Positions 42,802 through 53,553 of a DNA stretch of 64,000 nt are shown piece by piece (the first letter of the stretch is position 1; each line of letters opens with the position of its first letter). The translations under genes and the position numbers were made by a program. Origin of the DNA: Chlorops oryzae (taxonomy: Eukaryota; Arthropoda; Insecta; Diptera; Chloropidae); assembly GCA_020466095.1 (NCBI GenBank), contig CM035808.1:70266829-70330828 (forward strand), read 5' to 3'. The notes beneath the pieces were generated by a model. The model searched no databases. It saw only the letters and a program-made list of their open reading frames with translations, and was not told the origin of the DNA.

Positions 42802-45081
42802 CATAGCTGTGAAGTTATGATTACTAATCGTAGTCATTAGTAATTTGATTACTTTCATTAAAAAATTGAAGAAGTTGATTAAGTACGATTCTTTTCTGTT
42901 TGGCCCAATAATCCAAGAATTACGAATACAAATAATAAAATTGGTATCAGGAATACCTGCGATTACGAAAAATAATCAAAAATAATCAAAAACAATCAAA
43001 AAAGTAATCCGACTACTTTTGAAGATTATTTTTGATTATTTTTAGGGTTTTTGTCAGTTCAACTAGGAATTTTCAGAAATTTGATTCAAAAACAAATACA
43101 AATATGGGGCATTTCACGTCAAGTGTACCCGCTCAAAAAACTTTATACCTGGGATTTCGATGAAACTTGGTGGAAATGTTGCACTATGAGAGTACATGAA
43201 TTGTGCAGAAGGAGGAGGGGAAATATTGACCGGGTGCCTAGATACAGGGTGTTAAACTTTCGGTTCTTTTTGTATTCAAAAAATTCTACGTCTCGCAAAT
43301 TGGGAAATGAAAAAACTGTGATAAAGGATTTTTATAGATTTTTGTCTGCTCTTTCCGAAAAAAAATATAACAATTCCCAGAAATTATTATTGATGCACAA
43401 AAAAAACGGTTTTTATTTTTATAAGCAATTTTTCGCCAAATGCGACATTTTTGATATTTTTTAAAATAATTTTAAACGAAAGCTGAGCTTTTTTTCTATA
43501 AAATGACATCTTAAACAGGATGGGATCTCCAAAACTAACAACTCAATGGTGGTGTAGAACCCAGCGCGACAAACGCGCCAAGCACGCAGAAGCCGCTATT
43601 CAGCTTTATCAACTAGAAAAGTTCAGCAGCCACAGCTGAATAGCGGCTTCTGCGTGCTTGGCGCGTGGGTCGCGCTGGGTTCTACACCTCCATTGAGTTG
43701 TTAGTTTTGGAGATCCCATCCTGTTTAAGATGGCATTTTATAGAAAAAAAGCTCAGCTTTCGTTTAAAATTATTTAAAAAAATATCAAAAATGTCGCATT
43801 CGGCGAAAAATTGCTTATAAAAATAAAAACCGTTTTTTTGTGCATCAATAATAATTTCTGGGAATTCTAATATTTTTTTTCGGAAAGAGGAGACAAAAAT
43901 CTATAAAAATCCTTTATCACATTTTTTTCATTTCCCAATTTGCGAGACGTAGAATTTTTTGAATACAAAAAGGACCGAAAGTTTAACACCCTGTATCTAG
44001 GCACCCGGTCAATATTTCCCCTCCTCCTTTTGCACAATTCATGTACTCTCATAGCGCAACATTTCCACCAAGTTTCATCGAAATCCCAGGTATGAAGATT
44101 TTTGAGCGGGTACACTTGACGTGAAATGCCCCATATATATAATACAAATATTTTACTATGAAAAAGAACGAAAACACACAATGCATGATAAAACAAAGAA
44201 GCCATTTTACTCCAAACTGCTATTCGCCTTCATAAAAACTAATTTCATATTTCTTTCTTGTTCTTGAATAATTTGAACAGGAACAATCCTTTTTGGCTGG
44301 ATTGAAGGATTGGACGATCGTTTCCTTTGTATAATAGAGAGTTTTTAGTTCGTAGCCGTACTCTGTACTTTATTATAGTGATTATTACATATTTCTACAT
44401 TAATAAAGAAAGCTCTTTTCATGTGAAGTCATGAGAAAATTTATATAAGTTGCAAGAGGTCCTTATGCCTACATAATTAAATAATAAAGTGACCGCTAAA
44501 TGAATAGAGAAAAAAATATGTTTGGATTCCCGCTTAGTGTAAGACTATTTTATACGCCTAGAAAGGTCTGACAATTCTCTGTCGAACTTCATTCAAATTT
44601 TTTTCTTGGATACAAACGTTGAGGCGTGACAATTGTTTTTTTTTCTGAGACAACTGCAAATTTCTTTCTTTCCCTTATAACTCCTCAGGAGTGCATTTTG
44701 GAGCCCCCCTGCCATACAATTTTTTGGTAGTTCTGACCCCCTCTATCAGCTCCCGACCAGCTGACCATCACAAACGGAACACCATGTATATATTTGTATT
44801 TGTTTTTAAATCAAATTTATGAAAATTCCTAGTGGAACTGACAAAAACCCTAAAAATAATCAAAAATAATCTTCAAAAGTAATCGGATTACTGTTTTGAT
44901 TACTTTTGATTATTTTTGATTATTTTTCGTAATCGCAAATAATCCTCATTCCAATTTGATTATTTGTATTCGTAATCAATTACTTACCAGAAAAATCTCA
45001 TAAGGATTATATAATCATTATAATTCCTCTTAAAATGTAATTTAATTCATTACTAATCGTAATCGCAATTTCACAGCTATG
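42802..45081. mobile_element. hAT-like inverted-repeat element in the gypsy-type element, 8-bp duplication
   Basis: Ends CATAGCTGTGAAGTT and its complement with one change, flanked by TTCTGGAC at 42794-42801 and 45082-45089. The outer arms (about 42802-43085 and 44815-45081) share AT-rich AATAATCAAAAATAATC-type stretches. A smaller hairpin sits inside it (43105-44133). The 44135-44800 part has no partner in the left arm and carries the CTCCTCAGGAGTGCATTTTG block also seen at 28510. No transposase. Confidence 0.8.
43105..44133. mobile_element. Inner hairpin MITE at a TA site
   Basis: Ends TGGGGCATTTCACGTCAAGT and its complement, with TA on both sides (43103-43104, 44134-44135). The arms of about 0.5 kb match almost throughout, through GGGATCTCCAAAACTAACAA and GCGGCTTCTGCGTGCTTGGC, around a loop of about 25-30 bp near 43604-43631. 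The TA flanks suggest the Tc1/mariner group. Reading frames here are mirror images of each other. Confidence 0.82.
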
Positions 45082-45099
45082 TTCTGGACTAGGTATGGC

Positions 45100-48000
45100 C
45101 TTTGAATTTTGATCTTTACTGTGGAATTTCGATCTATTGGCCATGACCGGGCCGCTGGGAGTTTCCCTGATCACTATCTACTTGCTGTTGCGCATAGCAA
45201 GATCTCTCTTTATGCCCAAACTGAGAGCATTTGTAGCACTGTATATCAGTGCGGTTATATTCAGGGAAATCCTTTATAAAACTATTCGACTCACTATGTG
45301 GTGAAAATTGATGATTGTACGAGTGGTTTTAATTAAAATGCTCTGTCCTATTTTCAATTTCGACTCTTCTAAACGGTGCTCTATTCAGGAGCAGAATTTT
45401 TTGCATATTAAAATTATCTTGCCTTCTTTTACAAAATTTGTTACTTTCGTGGCCTTTTGTTTGACAAATATTGGAAAATAGATCCCTAAGTCTGCCAAAA
45501 CAATTACTATCTACATGGCCTCTCTTTCCGTGTGGTCTTGCAATCGATTAAATTACATTTTATGCTATACTGATGCCCATATTCAGCACAAATCTCGCAG
45601 TAAGGGGTATTCCTTCTCTGCTGGCATATGTCTTAAGTATGACCTACTGTCTTGCAAAAATAACAAATGATTGGATGAGGGTCTGCAGGGAGGCATTGAC
45701 TCACAAAATATTTGAAACTAGATTTTATATTATATTCAATGTGAAGATCTTCAGATTCTTCTGCCAATTTGAATAAATCAGAAATCGGCTTATCCTTTTT
45801 TGTTTCGAGTCTAATTTACTTATAAGGATCCCGCACACCAAAAACGAACTTGTTTGTGGCCAGTTGTCTATATTCGCTTAGCGTGGATACTGCTTCTGAG
45901 GAATTCCACGACTTATTAATAATTTCTTCTGCCTTATTTAATAAATACTAAAATTTTCCCCCAAATTCTGACGCTGTCTCGGTACTGTGGTACGCCGCGC
46001 CTGCTATTTCTGATCTTATTGTTTCGGGACTCCTACGCTTTAAGAACTCCCTTTTTATTATGTCACAAAGCTCATCCAGGCTATTAATTGTCCGCTGATT
46101 AATTTTTACATTAGCTACGCCAGACAGTCTATTTTTTATGCATTTTATAATGTCTCTTATATCGCTGCCATTTACTACACTTTTCAATAATTCTATTCCT
46201 GTTACAAATTTGTCCACTTCCAGGCTTAATTCTGGATTATTTGATCCTGAGAAATAAGGCACAAGGCGAGTAACCTTTTTGATTAGCTCATCTACTTGTA
46301 TTGTATTATTCATGGTAATTCTTATTGAAAGGAAACTGCTCGAAACACAGGGTTGAGACTGAGAATTAGGCGTGTGAATGCAAGATTCAATTATTTTGAT
46401 AGAAGGATTTGTATTTGTCACCGTCACCGGTGTAATTTTATTTTGGGCAGGGCCTGTGCTTGTGACGCAACAGGCGAAGATTCAATATTTCCTGTATTTG
46501 TGCTTGTCGTTCTTACTCTTCGTGTCGGATTCGGGGTGGGGGATGTGGCACAGACTGCCCTTTAGTTGTTTTTTAATTTTATAACTTCTTGTTTCAAATA
46601 ACTTACTTCTTCTTCACTTGCTTTTAGACTTGTTTTATCCTGCTCGATCACCTCTGCCGTTTCTTTTCCTACTGCCCGTTTTAGTATTTCCCTGAGAGTG
46701 TCGTTCTGCTCTTCCGAAACTTTTATTAAATTTTCCTTTTCTTCGATTTGATTCTTAATTTCTTAATTTTTCTGTCAAGGAGTGTTATTGTTTCCTCTAA
46801 CTTTTTAACTTTATATTTTGCGACTGGACTTAAAGGACCTACCGTATCCTTGATTTTGTTAATGAGGAAACTTGCTTTTCCAAGTTTTGTAAATTGGTCT
46901 AATATGCCATTCAGACGAGCACCGAAATCCCGGGATTTCGGCACTTGGATTTCGTGAAATCCATATCGAAATCCAAGCGTTCACACGACAATATCGTGGA
47001 CAATATCGACTTGAGCGGATTTGATTTGACAGCCATTTATCTGTTTGCAGTGCTGCCAATTGTAGGGAAATTTCCTTTAAAAATTTTAGGGAATTTTTGA
47101 AACAAAATATCCCTTGTAGGGACAAAAGTACAGATATCTTATTAATCGGCAAATGCACAGAATTTGTGATGTATTCCAAAATATTTAATAAATTTTGTAT
47201 AAATTTGGCTGTCATAAAATTAAAAAGACAAAATAAAAACTATGCCAACCTGTGTTTATGTGAAAAAATTCGGTCGAAGCTATCGTTAAGCGTCGATAGT
47301 CTACAAATTTGAAAATTGAAATAGTATTTGTATAGCCTTTTTTGAATAAATTGAAAACTGTTTTATTTACCGCTACAAGATAAAGCCTATTCATATTTTT
47401 AATGAAATCATTTTTACTTGAACCACAACAAAAAAAACTTAATTTTTGAAAGAAACTTCTTATATTTGAAAAAAAAAAAAACAAAATTTTAAATGACTTT
47501 AGTACGATTCGGAGTTCCAGACTACCCTGAAAGATTCTCAAAAATATTAGCCTACCATATTCATGGCTACTCATACATTTTTGTATGCAAGAGGCATATT
47601 ATTTAAAAAAATATATAACGATATTTGTGGTAGGGAAAAACGTAAAGACTTGTGGGGATTTTTTTTTTTAGTTTGTAGGGAATTTTTCGTTTGCGTGTGA
47701 CAGCATTGCCCATTTGTTTACTTTGGTCTTTTCAAAATTTGACAGTAGTGTTGCAGCATTTCTTCGATACATATCGAAAAACACAGAGTTGCATTCAGTT
47801 TGTACCGGATTTCTCTAGGGATTTCGTTGAAATCCAATTTCTGAGCGGATTTCGTTTGTCATTCATTTGTATGGGAAATCCGCTGGATTTCGACTGGATA
47901 TCGGCTGAAATCCTCAAAAGTGGCGAAATCTCGGGATTTCGATGCCGTCTGAATGCCATATAACACGGCTTGATCTTTAATTAGGTTGGAAATTTATTTA

Positions 48001-48107
48001 TTCAAATTTACCTGCTTTACGAATTCCCACGTATCTGCTACAATTGATTTCGCATCTGTTTCTGACTGATATAGAGTCAGTCTTAGTTTTTCTTCTTCCT
48101 GTTCCAT
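45100..48107 (-). pseudogene. Gypsy-type gag with C-terminal zinc knuckles, broken by a MITE
   Basis: Starts near 48107 (MEQEEEKLRLTLYQSETDAK) and is split by the MITE at 46910-47952. It resumes with GILDQFTKLGKASFLINKIK. A capsid-like part follows (46427-45948: VTRLVPYFSGSNNPELSLEV, FLKRRSPETIRSEIAGAA). Cysteine clusters follow: CEICAEYGHQYSIKC at about 45600-45550 and CYKCSQFGHKERSC at about 45240-45200. Stops and frame changes are present. Gag would form the particle shell and package RNA. Confidence 0.65.
46910..47952. mobile_element. MITE with CAGACG ends, 7-bp duplication, in gypsy-type gag
   Basis: Ends TCAGACGAGCACCGAAATCC and TCGATGCCGTCTGA. Flanks ATGCCAT at 46903-46909 and 47953-47959 form a 7-bp duplication. 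The ends share GAAATC(C/T)CGGGATTTCG, itself nearly palindromic. It interrupts the gag frame. No coding capacity. A 7-bp duplication is unusual; it may be an 8-bp hAT duplication with one base lost. Confidence 0.75.
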
Positions 48108-48571
48108 AGGATAAATTTTAAAACTATGTTAGTTAAAATTCTGTACTCACCACTCTCATTTCTCCGTTTGATAACATTTTTCTCAATGTATTGCCAGCGA
48201 CGAATCTGCTACCGTTGATTTTATTACTTATTTATTTTTAAACATTTGGGCTCATAAATCTCACTGTTCCGTTCTTTTAAAATTATATACAGTTTTTTTC
48301 ACAGGATAATAATTTTTCTTAAAGGAGTACCGGCAGAGCACGATAGAACAGTACTCCTGGATACCTACTTCGATTTAACTACCACATCCGTCTGCGCCGC
48401 TAGACACATGAATTTTGGAGCTTCGTTCACCCGGGTCTGATTTTGTCAGATTTAAAAACTAAAAACGGTTCCGTTTTAATCAACTCTTTTTTTCATATGC
48501 CACACCGCACAAACGCATTAGGATAGTTTCTTAAAAATTCTAATTCTTGACTCGAATCCAACCGAAAGTCG

Positions 48572-48591
48572 GTCGAATACCGGCTGCGCCA
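48572..48591 (-). other. tRNA primer-binding site of the gypsy-type element
   Basis: On the element strand TGGCGCAGCCGGTATTCGAC begins three bases after the 5' LTR. Its first bases match the serine-tRNA-type primer site TGGCGCAGTCGG known from Drosophila 17.6 and 297. Confidence 0.7.
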
Positions 48592-48594
48592 AAA

Positions 48595-49232
48595 TGTTGT
48601 GGTTGTAAGGCGAATGTATCTGTATGGCTCCTTTAGACTAATACCCAGACCTAAATATCCTTTATTAATAAAAACCAGGACACAGTGAATTCGATTCAGT
48701 CCTTTTATTAATTACTTATTATTTCAATTACATTATTTTGGATCCTACTCTATCTCCTATCTTACTCGAAGGACTTCCGTACTTCCCTATCTAGCAATTA
48801 AATTTACGCTCCGCGGTCGTGGCCCTTGGATGAGAACGTGCACCGGAGTTGAGACTGAATACTTAATCAAGAGTCCCCTTGTCGACGTTGGTGCTTCTTT
48901 TTATAAGGAGACAGTGCTTAGGCTGCACTTTTTCGCCAAATCTGGAACACTTCCGCAATGATGAGCTGCTGTTGTGGAATCGCCTAGTGCCGAATTTCGC
49001 TGTTCTCTATGACTTCGTATATCAGCTGGTGCTGACGTTGTCGTCGTTCTCATTATCAATGACCTACTTCTGCGTTCCAGCTCTAATTCTGCTTTGGTGA
49101 CGATGTTGCGTCATCGTCTTCGGTCGTTGCATTTCTTTTGTTCGCTTATGTCTGTTATTCGCTGTTTTTGCGAAAACGATTGACTCTTTGTGCTGATCAG
49201 TACAGTGAGTACTCGTATGTTGTAACTCAAAA
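48595..49232 (-). repeat. 5' LTR of the gypsy-type element (638 bp)
   Basis: Starts TG and ends CA on the plus strand (TGTTGTGGTTGTAAGG ... GTTGTAACTCAAAACA). It is a direct repeat of 30658-31219. Differences between the two LTRs are frequent by eye, and the other copy lacks about 85 bp after its first 26 bases, so the insertion is not recent. Confidence 0.88.
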
Positions 49233-49335
49233 CAGGAGCTATTCCCGAGCTCCAGTTTGGTTTCCCTTAAAGTCATGATACAATTAAACAGGTAAACAGA
49301 GTCACTACTGAAATTCGAAATGCGTTCGAAAAAAT
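49233..49335 (+). pseudogene. Jockey-type RT fragment, right flank of the gypsy-type insertion
   Basis: Starts with the second GGAG and reads AIPELQFGF, then QVNRVTTEIRNAFEK, continuing the fragment at 30575-30657 exactly where it was broken. The corresponding uninterrupted reading in the 12937-13191 copy is IPELQYGFRKSHGAIEQVN. Beyond about 49340 similarity is lost. Confidence 0.75.
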
Positions 49336-49339
49336 ATTA

Positions 49340-50520
49340 TATAATAAGAAATAGGAATCATCCTGATGAAGGCGGAAGCGAATTCGCCAAAATACGTATA
49401 GAATATACAAAAAAAACCGATTGAAATTAAAGTGAAAATTCCGAACCGTTTTATTACTTAAAAGTCTTTCAACGCAACAGACTGGCAAACATATCATATA
49501 ATATTGACTTGTTCAACCCCTGGGACGCTCAGCATCTGTTGTACAGGCAAAAATTTGCGGAACACGTGTGGACAATCAAAACGCAATACACTTTTTCTTC
49601 TAGTGAACAAAAACCAAAATTTTCGCTAATTGATACAAATTTTTTATTGTTGTGTGTCACAACAGCGCAAACAGTTTTTCTATCCATTTCTCGATCAACA
49701 GAAGAGCGCAGCAACGAAAACATTAGCGCCCAGAATTAGAAAGCACAAAGAGGAAACGCTTACGTAAACAATCCAAGCCAAAGTCAAGCGATCGGGTAGG
49801 GCGAACCAGCAGTAGAACGTAAGGCAATGAGCCAGCGAGTCATCAAAAAGAACTGCAAAAGCTGACCTATGCCAAGAACAATTGCAAAAACAACAGGTCG
49901 CAGCTTAAGACCGAAACTAAGCTGCCGATAGAGGAAGTAAGCAATGGCCAATAGAAACAAAAACAATAAAGTTGACCCATAAGATTGTTGGGCTATAGAC
50001 GATATTGACAAAGCACCCGTATTGCTTCACCAAATACTACTCAATATAGGATCAACGCGGAAGAAGAGTTGGGTCAATGCGACAACAACAACCAGCTGAA
50101 AACATAAAACGATGAGGAGACGCAGAAGAACACTTAGGAAATGATCGACTCCAAGAAAGTGCATACAAAGGCACTTTCTGATTATTAAAGCTGATCATCG
50201 AGCATCGGACCAGGACTTCGCTCGGAACCACGAATAGTATCAGTGGATCTCAACTTAAGCGAACCTACTCACGAGCCAGGACGTTATAGTGTGGATCTCC
50301 GTGTTAGTTCGGAATTCGGGTAGTTAAGTGAGCTAGGATAGGACATTGTAATATTTTTAATGGAGTTAAATAAAGAATTGTAATCAAATTTAAACAAAAG
50401 AATTTTTCATTCCTGCTCAGCTTAGAAGCTCATTTCGACGCCACAGCAGTATCATTGGAAAGGAAATTCCGTCACTAGAAGAAACTAAAAATTTTAAAAC
50501 CCCACAAATTTTTGTTTGGG
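49340..50520. other. Unassigned region, possibly old LTR-type sequence
   Basis: No gene recognised. Near 50370 AATAAAGAATTGTAATC is an AATAAA-type signal followed by a stretch rich in A. This gives an LTR R/U5-like look, but no partner LTR or duplication is seen. The hydrophobic minus-strand frame at 49784-50011 has no support. Confidence 0.3.
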
Positions 50521-50534
50521 TGTAACACTTCTCC

Positions 50535-50625
50535 AAGTGGCTCTGGGATAGCGTAGGGGATGCGTGCTTTGCTCTTGATCCCAGGGTCCGAGGTTCGGTT
50601 CCCGGCACAGGCGAAACGGAGTGTT
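50535..50625 (+). repeat. tRNA-derived SINE-like sequence
   Basis: Contains A-box-like GGATAGCGTAGGGGATGCGT and, about 40 bp on, B-box-like GAGGTTCGGTTCCCGG, in tRNA spacing. The acceptor stem and CCA-type end do not fold convincingly, so it is not a functional tRNA gene as read. A SINE head or decayed tRNA are the alternatives. Confidence 0.4.
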
Positions 50626-50639
50626 ATGTTCCAAGTCTA

Positions 50640-50858
50640 GCATTGGTTTTTAGAAAAAATCGCGTATTAAGCGCACACTACATAAAATGACACACACTCA
50701 CACAAGCACAAGAAAACCGCCTTGGTATCACAATGGTAGTTTACTATAATGCAAGAATATTTCTGCACATATTTTCATATTCATGCTATATTCCTTTTTT
50801 CGTATCTTGTTATGTGTAGAACCAAGGGCCGCCAATATATGCAAATATATACAGGATG
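50640..50858. other. Short spacer after the SINE-like head, no gene
   Basis: Could be SINE body, but no second copy is recognised in the window. Confidence 0.3.
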
Positions 50859-50859
50859 T

Positions 50860-51250
50860 CCAAATAATGTTTGGAGTTATTTTAACATGGGATAGCTTAT
50901 GTTAACGGCTATATTTTTGCTTTTTGCACCACTTGTCTACGAGGTTCCGTTATTGAGTTATTATCCTTTAAAGTAGGATGCATTTTTGATGCATTTTTTA
51001 ATATTCCAAGCAATTAAAATAGAAATTTTTGAAACTAAATTCTATTTTCTTTGAAAAATCTGTCAAAAAAATTGTGTTGGCAATTAATCGTTTTTTAAAC
51101 GTTTCTTTTGAGTTTTACTATTTTTCTTAGTTGTTAATTTTGAAAATGAAATTTTCGAACACAGTGTATGCGGATATCATTTGCTTTTACGAACAAGCCA
51201 TTGGCAACAACGTCACTGCGCAACAAATATACGCTGAAGTACGAACAAGA
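50860..51250 (+). pseudogene. Transposon remnant with DUF4817-like N-terminus
   Basis: The start at 51149 reads MKFSNTVYADIICFYEQAIG and then NNVTAQQIYAEV. The pattern 'F-S-x-x-x-Y-A-D-x-x-x-x-Y' followed by a helical 'G-N-x-x-A' resembles the N-terminal helix-turn-helix (DUF4817) found before mariner-like transposase domains. No catalytic domain follows. The preceding stretch from about 50860 (GGATGTCCAAATAATGTTTG) may be its 5' UTR. Confidence 0.35.
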
Positions 51251-51429
51251 AACACAAATACAACTTCCTTTTTATCCTCCGATTTTTTTTTCTATCTGCC
51301 TTTTTACCTCGAAAAATTAATTGATAACTGTTATTTTCGATCCTTGAATATACAAGTGTTAAAAAGAAGAAAGGTAAAGTATTAATGAAAAATTACTTTT
51401 CGGTGAAATTTTTAGATTTTAAAACCCGA

Positions 51430-51850
51430 CACACTCTGTGTCGAGCGAATATTGCGTTGCGGACAATTTTTAGGGGACCTCCAGTACTGGGGTCTGTTAC
51501 GAAAATCACAGAAACTGCTCTAAAATCAAAGTTTTTGAACATATTTTGATGAAATTTGATATTTGGACATGTTTAAAGGCAAATAATACGATTTCTAAAA
51601 TTTTAAAACGTGGGCCTGGCAGAAGTGCGTTTATCAAAAATTCTCCCCTACACCCGAAATTCAAATGGAACTTAAACGAAATTTGGCACTTATGCTTCCT
51701 TTGTAGCCATAAACATCCTCTCAAAAATTTGCTTGGTCGGACTATTATTAAGGGTACCTCCAGTACTAGGGTCTGTTACAAAAATCCTGAAATCGAACTT
51801 TTTCGAAATATTTCAATGAAACTTAGAATATGACCGTATATTTAAGCCTC
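51430..51850. repeat. Diverged copies related to the 3267-4823 hairpin arm
   Basis: The phrase ACCTCCAGTACT(G/A)GGGTCTGTT occurs at 51477-51498 and 51756-51777, and also in the hairpin arms near 3968-3990 and, inverted, 4654-4676. Surrounding bases are similar but diverged, suggesting two tandem remnants of the same repeat family. Confidence 0.55.
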
Positions 51851-51859
51851 CGATTAGAA

Positions 51860-52624
51860 TGAAAAAAAAAAAAAAAAAAAAATGGAAAAGTGGGGTGGTT
51901 TTTATAAAGAAATTTAACAGAGGTCGGTATACGGGGCCCCTAATCGCCTTCAAAACCTCTTGAATATTCTTACTTAGCGGTCCCGTTTTTTGGGCGTGCT
52001 TCAAAAATTATTTAAACATGTGTGGCTGTGTCGGGTATTTTATTGTCAGGCTTGCCCTTACACCCTTACTTGTTTATGTTTCTTTAATACTTTGAAAATG
52101 GATTATTTATGCAAATTATGAATTTCGAACGCGACTTTTGAAAAAAAAAAATATTGGGGCTACATTAAATCTGATTTTATATTTGAAATCAGTGACCCCA
52201 AATTAGCTTTAATAGGGATCGGACCACTCCTTCTATTTTTGTTCATCCTTTGTTGGGCAATGATGACCAGTGCGGGAGGCTGAAGCGTCGCTGGTCGCGT
52301 CACACATCAAGCACACAAAATCCGCGGATCAGTTTTCTCTAAATTCCTAGGTTCTGATGCGAGATTTATGTACATGTAGCGTGTCACATTCTCTCCTCAA
52401 CTGTCACTTAGTAGCCGCAGTTTACGGCAGCGTTAAATCCTCCACTTTTGAAGTCTTAAAACACTAGAATATGAGATTTGTTTTGAATTAAAATTTTGCA
52501 TGTGGTCTAATGAAATTTTCATAAACATTTTATTAACTTCTTTCATAATATTTTATTTGAATAAAACTTATCTCTTTATGAGTAATAATTCAAAACAATT
52601 AATTTTATTTTTTTTTTGTTCAAG
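51860..52624. other. Intron or upstream sequence of the hyd-like gene, no repeat recognised
   Basis: An A-run at 51862-51880 is followed by unassigned AT-rich sequence. It ends in a pyrimidine tract, TTTATTTTTTTTTTGTTCAAG, at the 3' splice site (52624). Confidence 0.5.
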
Positions 52625-53073
52625 ATGAGTCGGAGGATTCGTCACCTCCAGATGAAGAACCATCAGAAGACGGTGAAACTGACGACCACTCTGACGATCT
52701 GAATTCAGTAACAAGTCAGAATTTAGAGCGGCGGAACGCACACACAAACATACGAAACGAGTCGACTCCACAGACCATGCAATGGGCGATACGAAGTCGA
52801 GATGCTTACAGGTCGACATTACGTGTTGCACCAGGCTCTAGTTTGGTGTTTATTGATCCGATGGCCCTTAGACGTTCGAATCTACCTGCTACTTCTGCAG
52901 TTACAGCTCCTCAAGATCCGCAGACTTTGGCAACAACGGCCAGTAATTTGGCGCGAGCATTTGGAATAACTATTCGTCAAATATCAGAACTTTTTAGTAA
53001 TATATCGTATAATATGCTTAACAATGTTGAAACTCCACTAAAATTGAGTTCGTGTGACAAAACTCATCTTCAA
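52625..53073 (+). CDS. hyd: hyd/UBR5 orthologue, internal exon
   Basis: Host exon of the HECT E3 ubiquitin ligase hyperplastic discs. The acceptor is TTGTTCAAG and the first codon is split (G from the previous exon plus AT). The start is acidic and serine-rich (ESEDSSPPDEEPSEDGETDD). It leads to TMQWAIRSRDAYRSTLRV, SLVFIDPMALRRSNLP and ATTASNLARAFGITIRQISE, which match UBR5/HYD by recall. The donor is CAA|GTAATT, leaving phase 0. The family has about 2,800 residues, so this is a small central part. It marks nucleoplasmic substrates by ubiquitination. No other exon was found in the window. Confidence 0.85.
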
Positions 53074-53131
53074 GTAATTTAAAATTTGTGTGAATGTTCT
53101 GAGCTTCCCTACACGAATAACCATTTTCTAG

Positions 53132-53327
53132 GCTTTTGTGGAATCCCGCTTAAAGCCCACTTGGGATTGGCTTTTCTCCGTCATGGATACAACCGAAGCT
53201 CAGTTGAAGTTTGGTGCCTATCTAACAAATCACACAGATCCAGCTCATCCCTTACATCCCCTCAATTTGAGTTCCCACAGCAGCTTAAATCAGTCAACGA
53301 TGGGTCCAGTGGGACTGAATATGATCG
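53132..53327 (+). CDS. hyd: hyd/UBR5 orthologue, next internal exon
   Basis: The intron 53074-53131 is 58 nt (GTAATT ... TTTTCTAG), a usual fly length. The exon opens AFVESRLKPTWDWLFSVMDT and continues TEAQLKFGAYLTN, matching the UBR5 phrase 'PTWDW...MD(S/T)TEAQL(R/K)(Y/F)G' by recall. It ends at ATG ATC G|GTATGT, leaving a phase-1 end. The codon frame joins the previous exon without a break. The following intron carries the MITE at 53390-53553 and probably the Jockey, mariner and BEL elements beyond it. Confidence 0.87.
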
Positions 53328-53389
53328 GTATGTAAATATAGTCCTAATTGTTCAAAACCTTCACAAGGGTATTTAAATACATGTAAACA

Positions 53390-53553
53390 CAGTAGAGTAC
53401 GGATAAATGCAACACGTTTTCGTTCGGATTCTTGTGCACTAATTGCATTAATCCGTGCATATTTTCATTAGAACGCATAAAAAAGGATTCAAAGTACCTT
53501 GCATTTATGAGGTTTTTGCATTTATCCGTGTTGCATTTATCCGTAGTTCACTG
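53390..53553. mobile_element. 164-bp MITE, CAGTAGAGTACGGATAAATG ends
   Basis: The ends CAGTAGAGTACGGATAAATG and its diverged complement (GCATTTATCCGTAGTTCACTG on the plus strand reads inward) pair, and inside them CGGATAAATGCAACACG recurs inverted. The short CAGT start and TA after the right end suggest a pogo/Tigger-type MITE. It lies 62 bp into the intron after the hyd exon. Confidence 0.7.

Larger units (their letters stand above)
30658..49232 (-). mobile_element. Gypsy-type LTR retrotransposon derivative, RT/integrase not found, carrying nested insertions
   Basis: LTRs at 48595-49232 (5' in element sense) and 30658-31219 (3') are flanked by a 4-bp duplication GGAG. A primer-binding site lies next to the 5' LTR and a polypurine tract next to the 3' LTR. 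Without its insertions the internal part is about 6.4 kb. It contains gag and a short post-gag reading but no reverse transcriptase, RNase H or integrase motif, so it is a deletion derivative. Elements inside it are at 33962-42620, 42802-45081 and 46910-47952. Confidence 0.82.

Noticed and set aside
43051..44205. Two similar ORFs on opposite strands (YTWDFDETWWKCC)
   Set aside because: They are the two arms of the inner hairpin at 43105-44133 and mirror each other. No domain is supported.
49784..50011. Hydrophobic minus-strand ORF as a membrane protein
   Set aside because: No homologous pattern, no start context, and its surroundings look like old repeat sequence.
50535..50625. Functional tRNA gene
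   Set aside because: A- and B-box-like motifs exist, but the acceptor stem does not pair and the anticodon arm is poor. Kept only as a SINE-like repeat.
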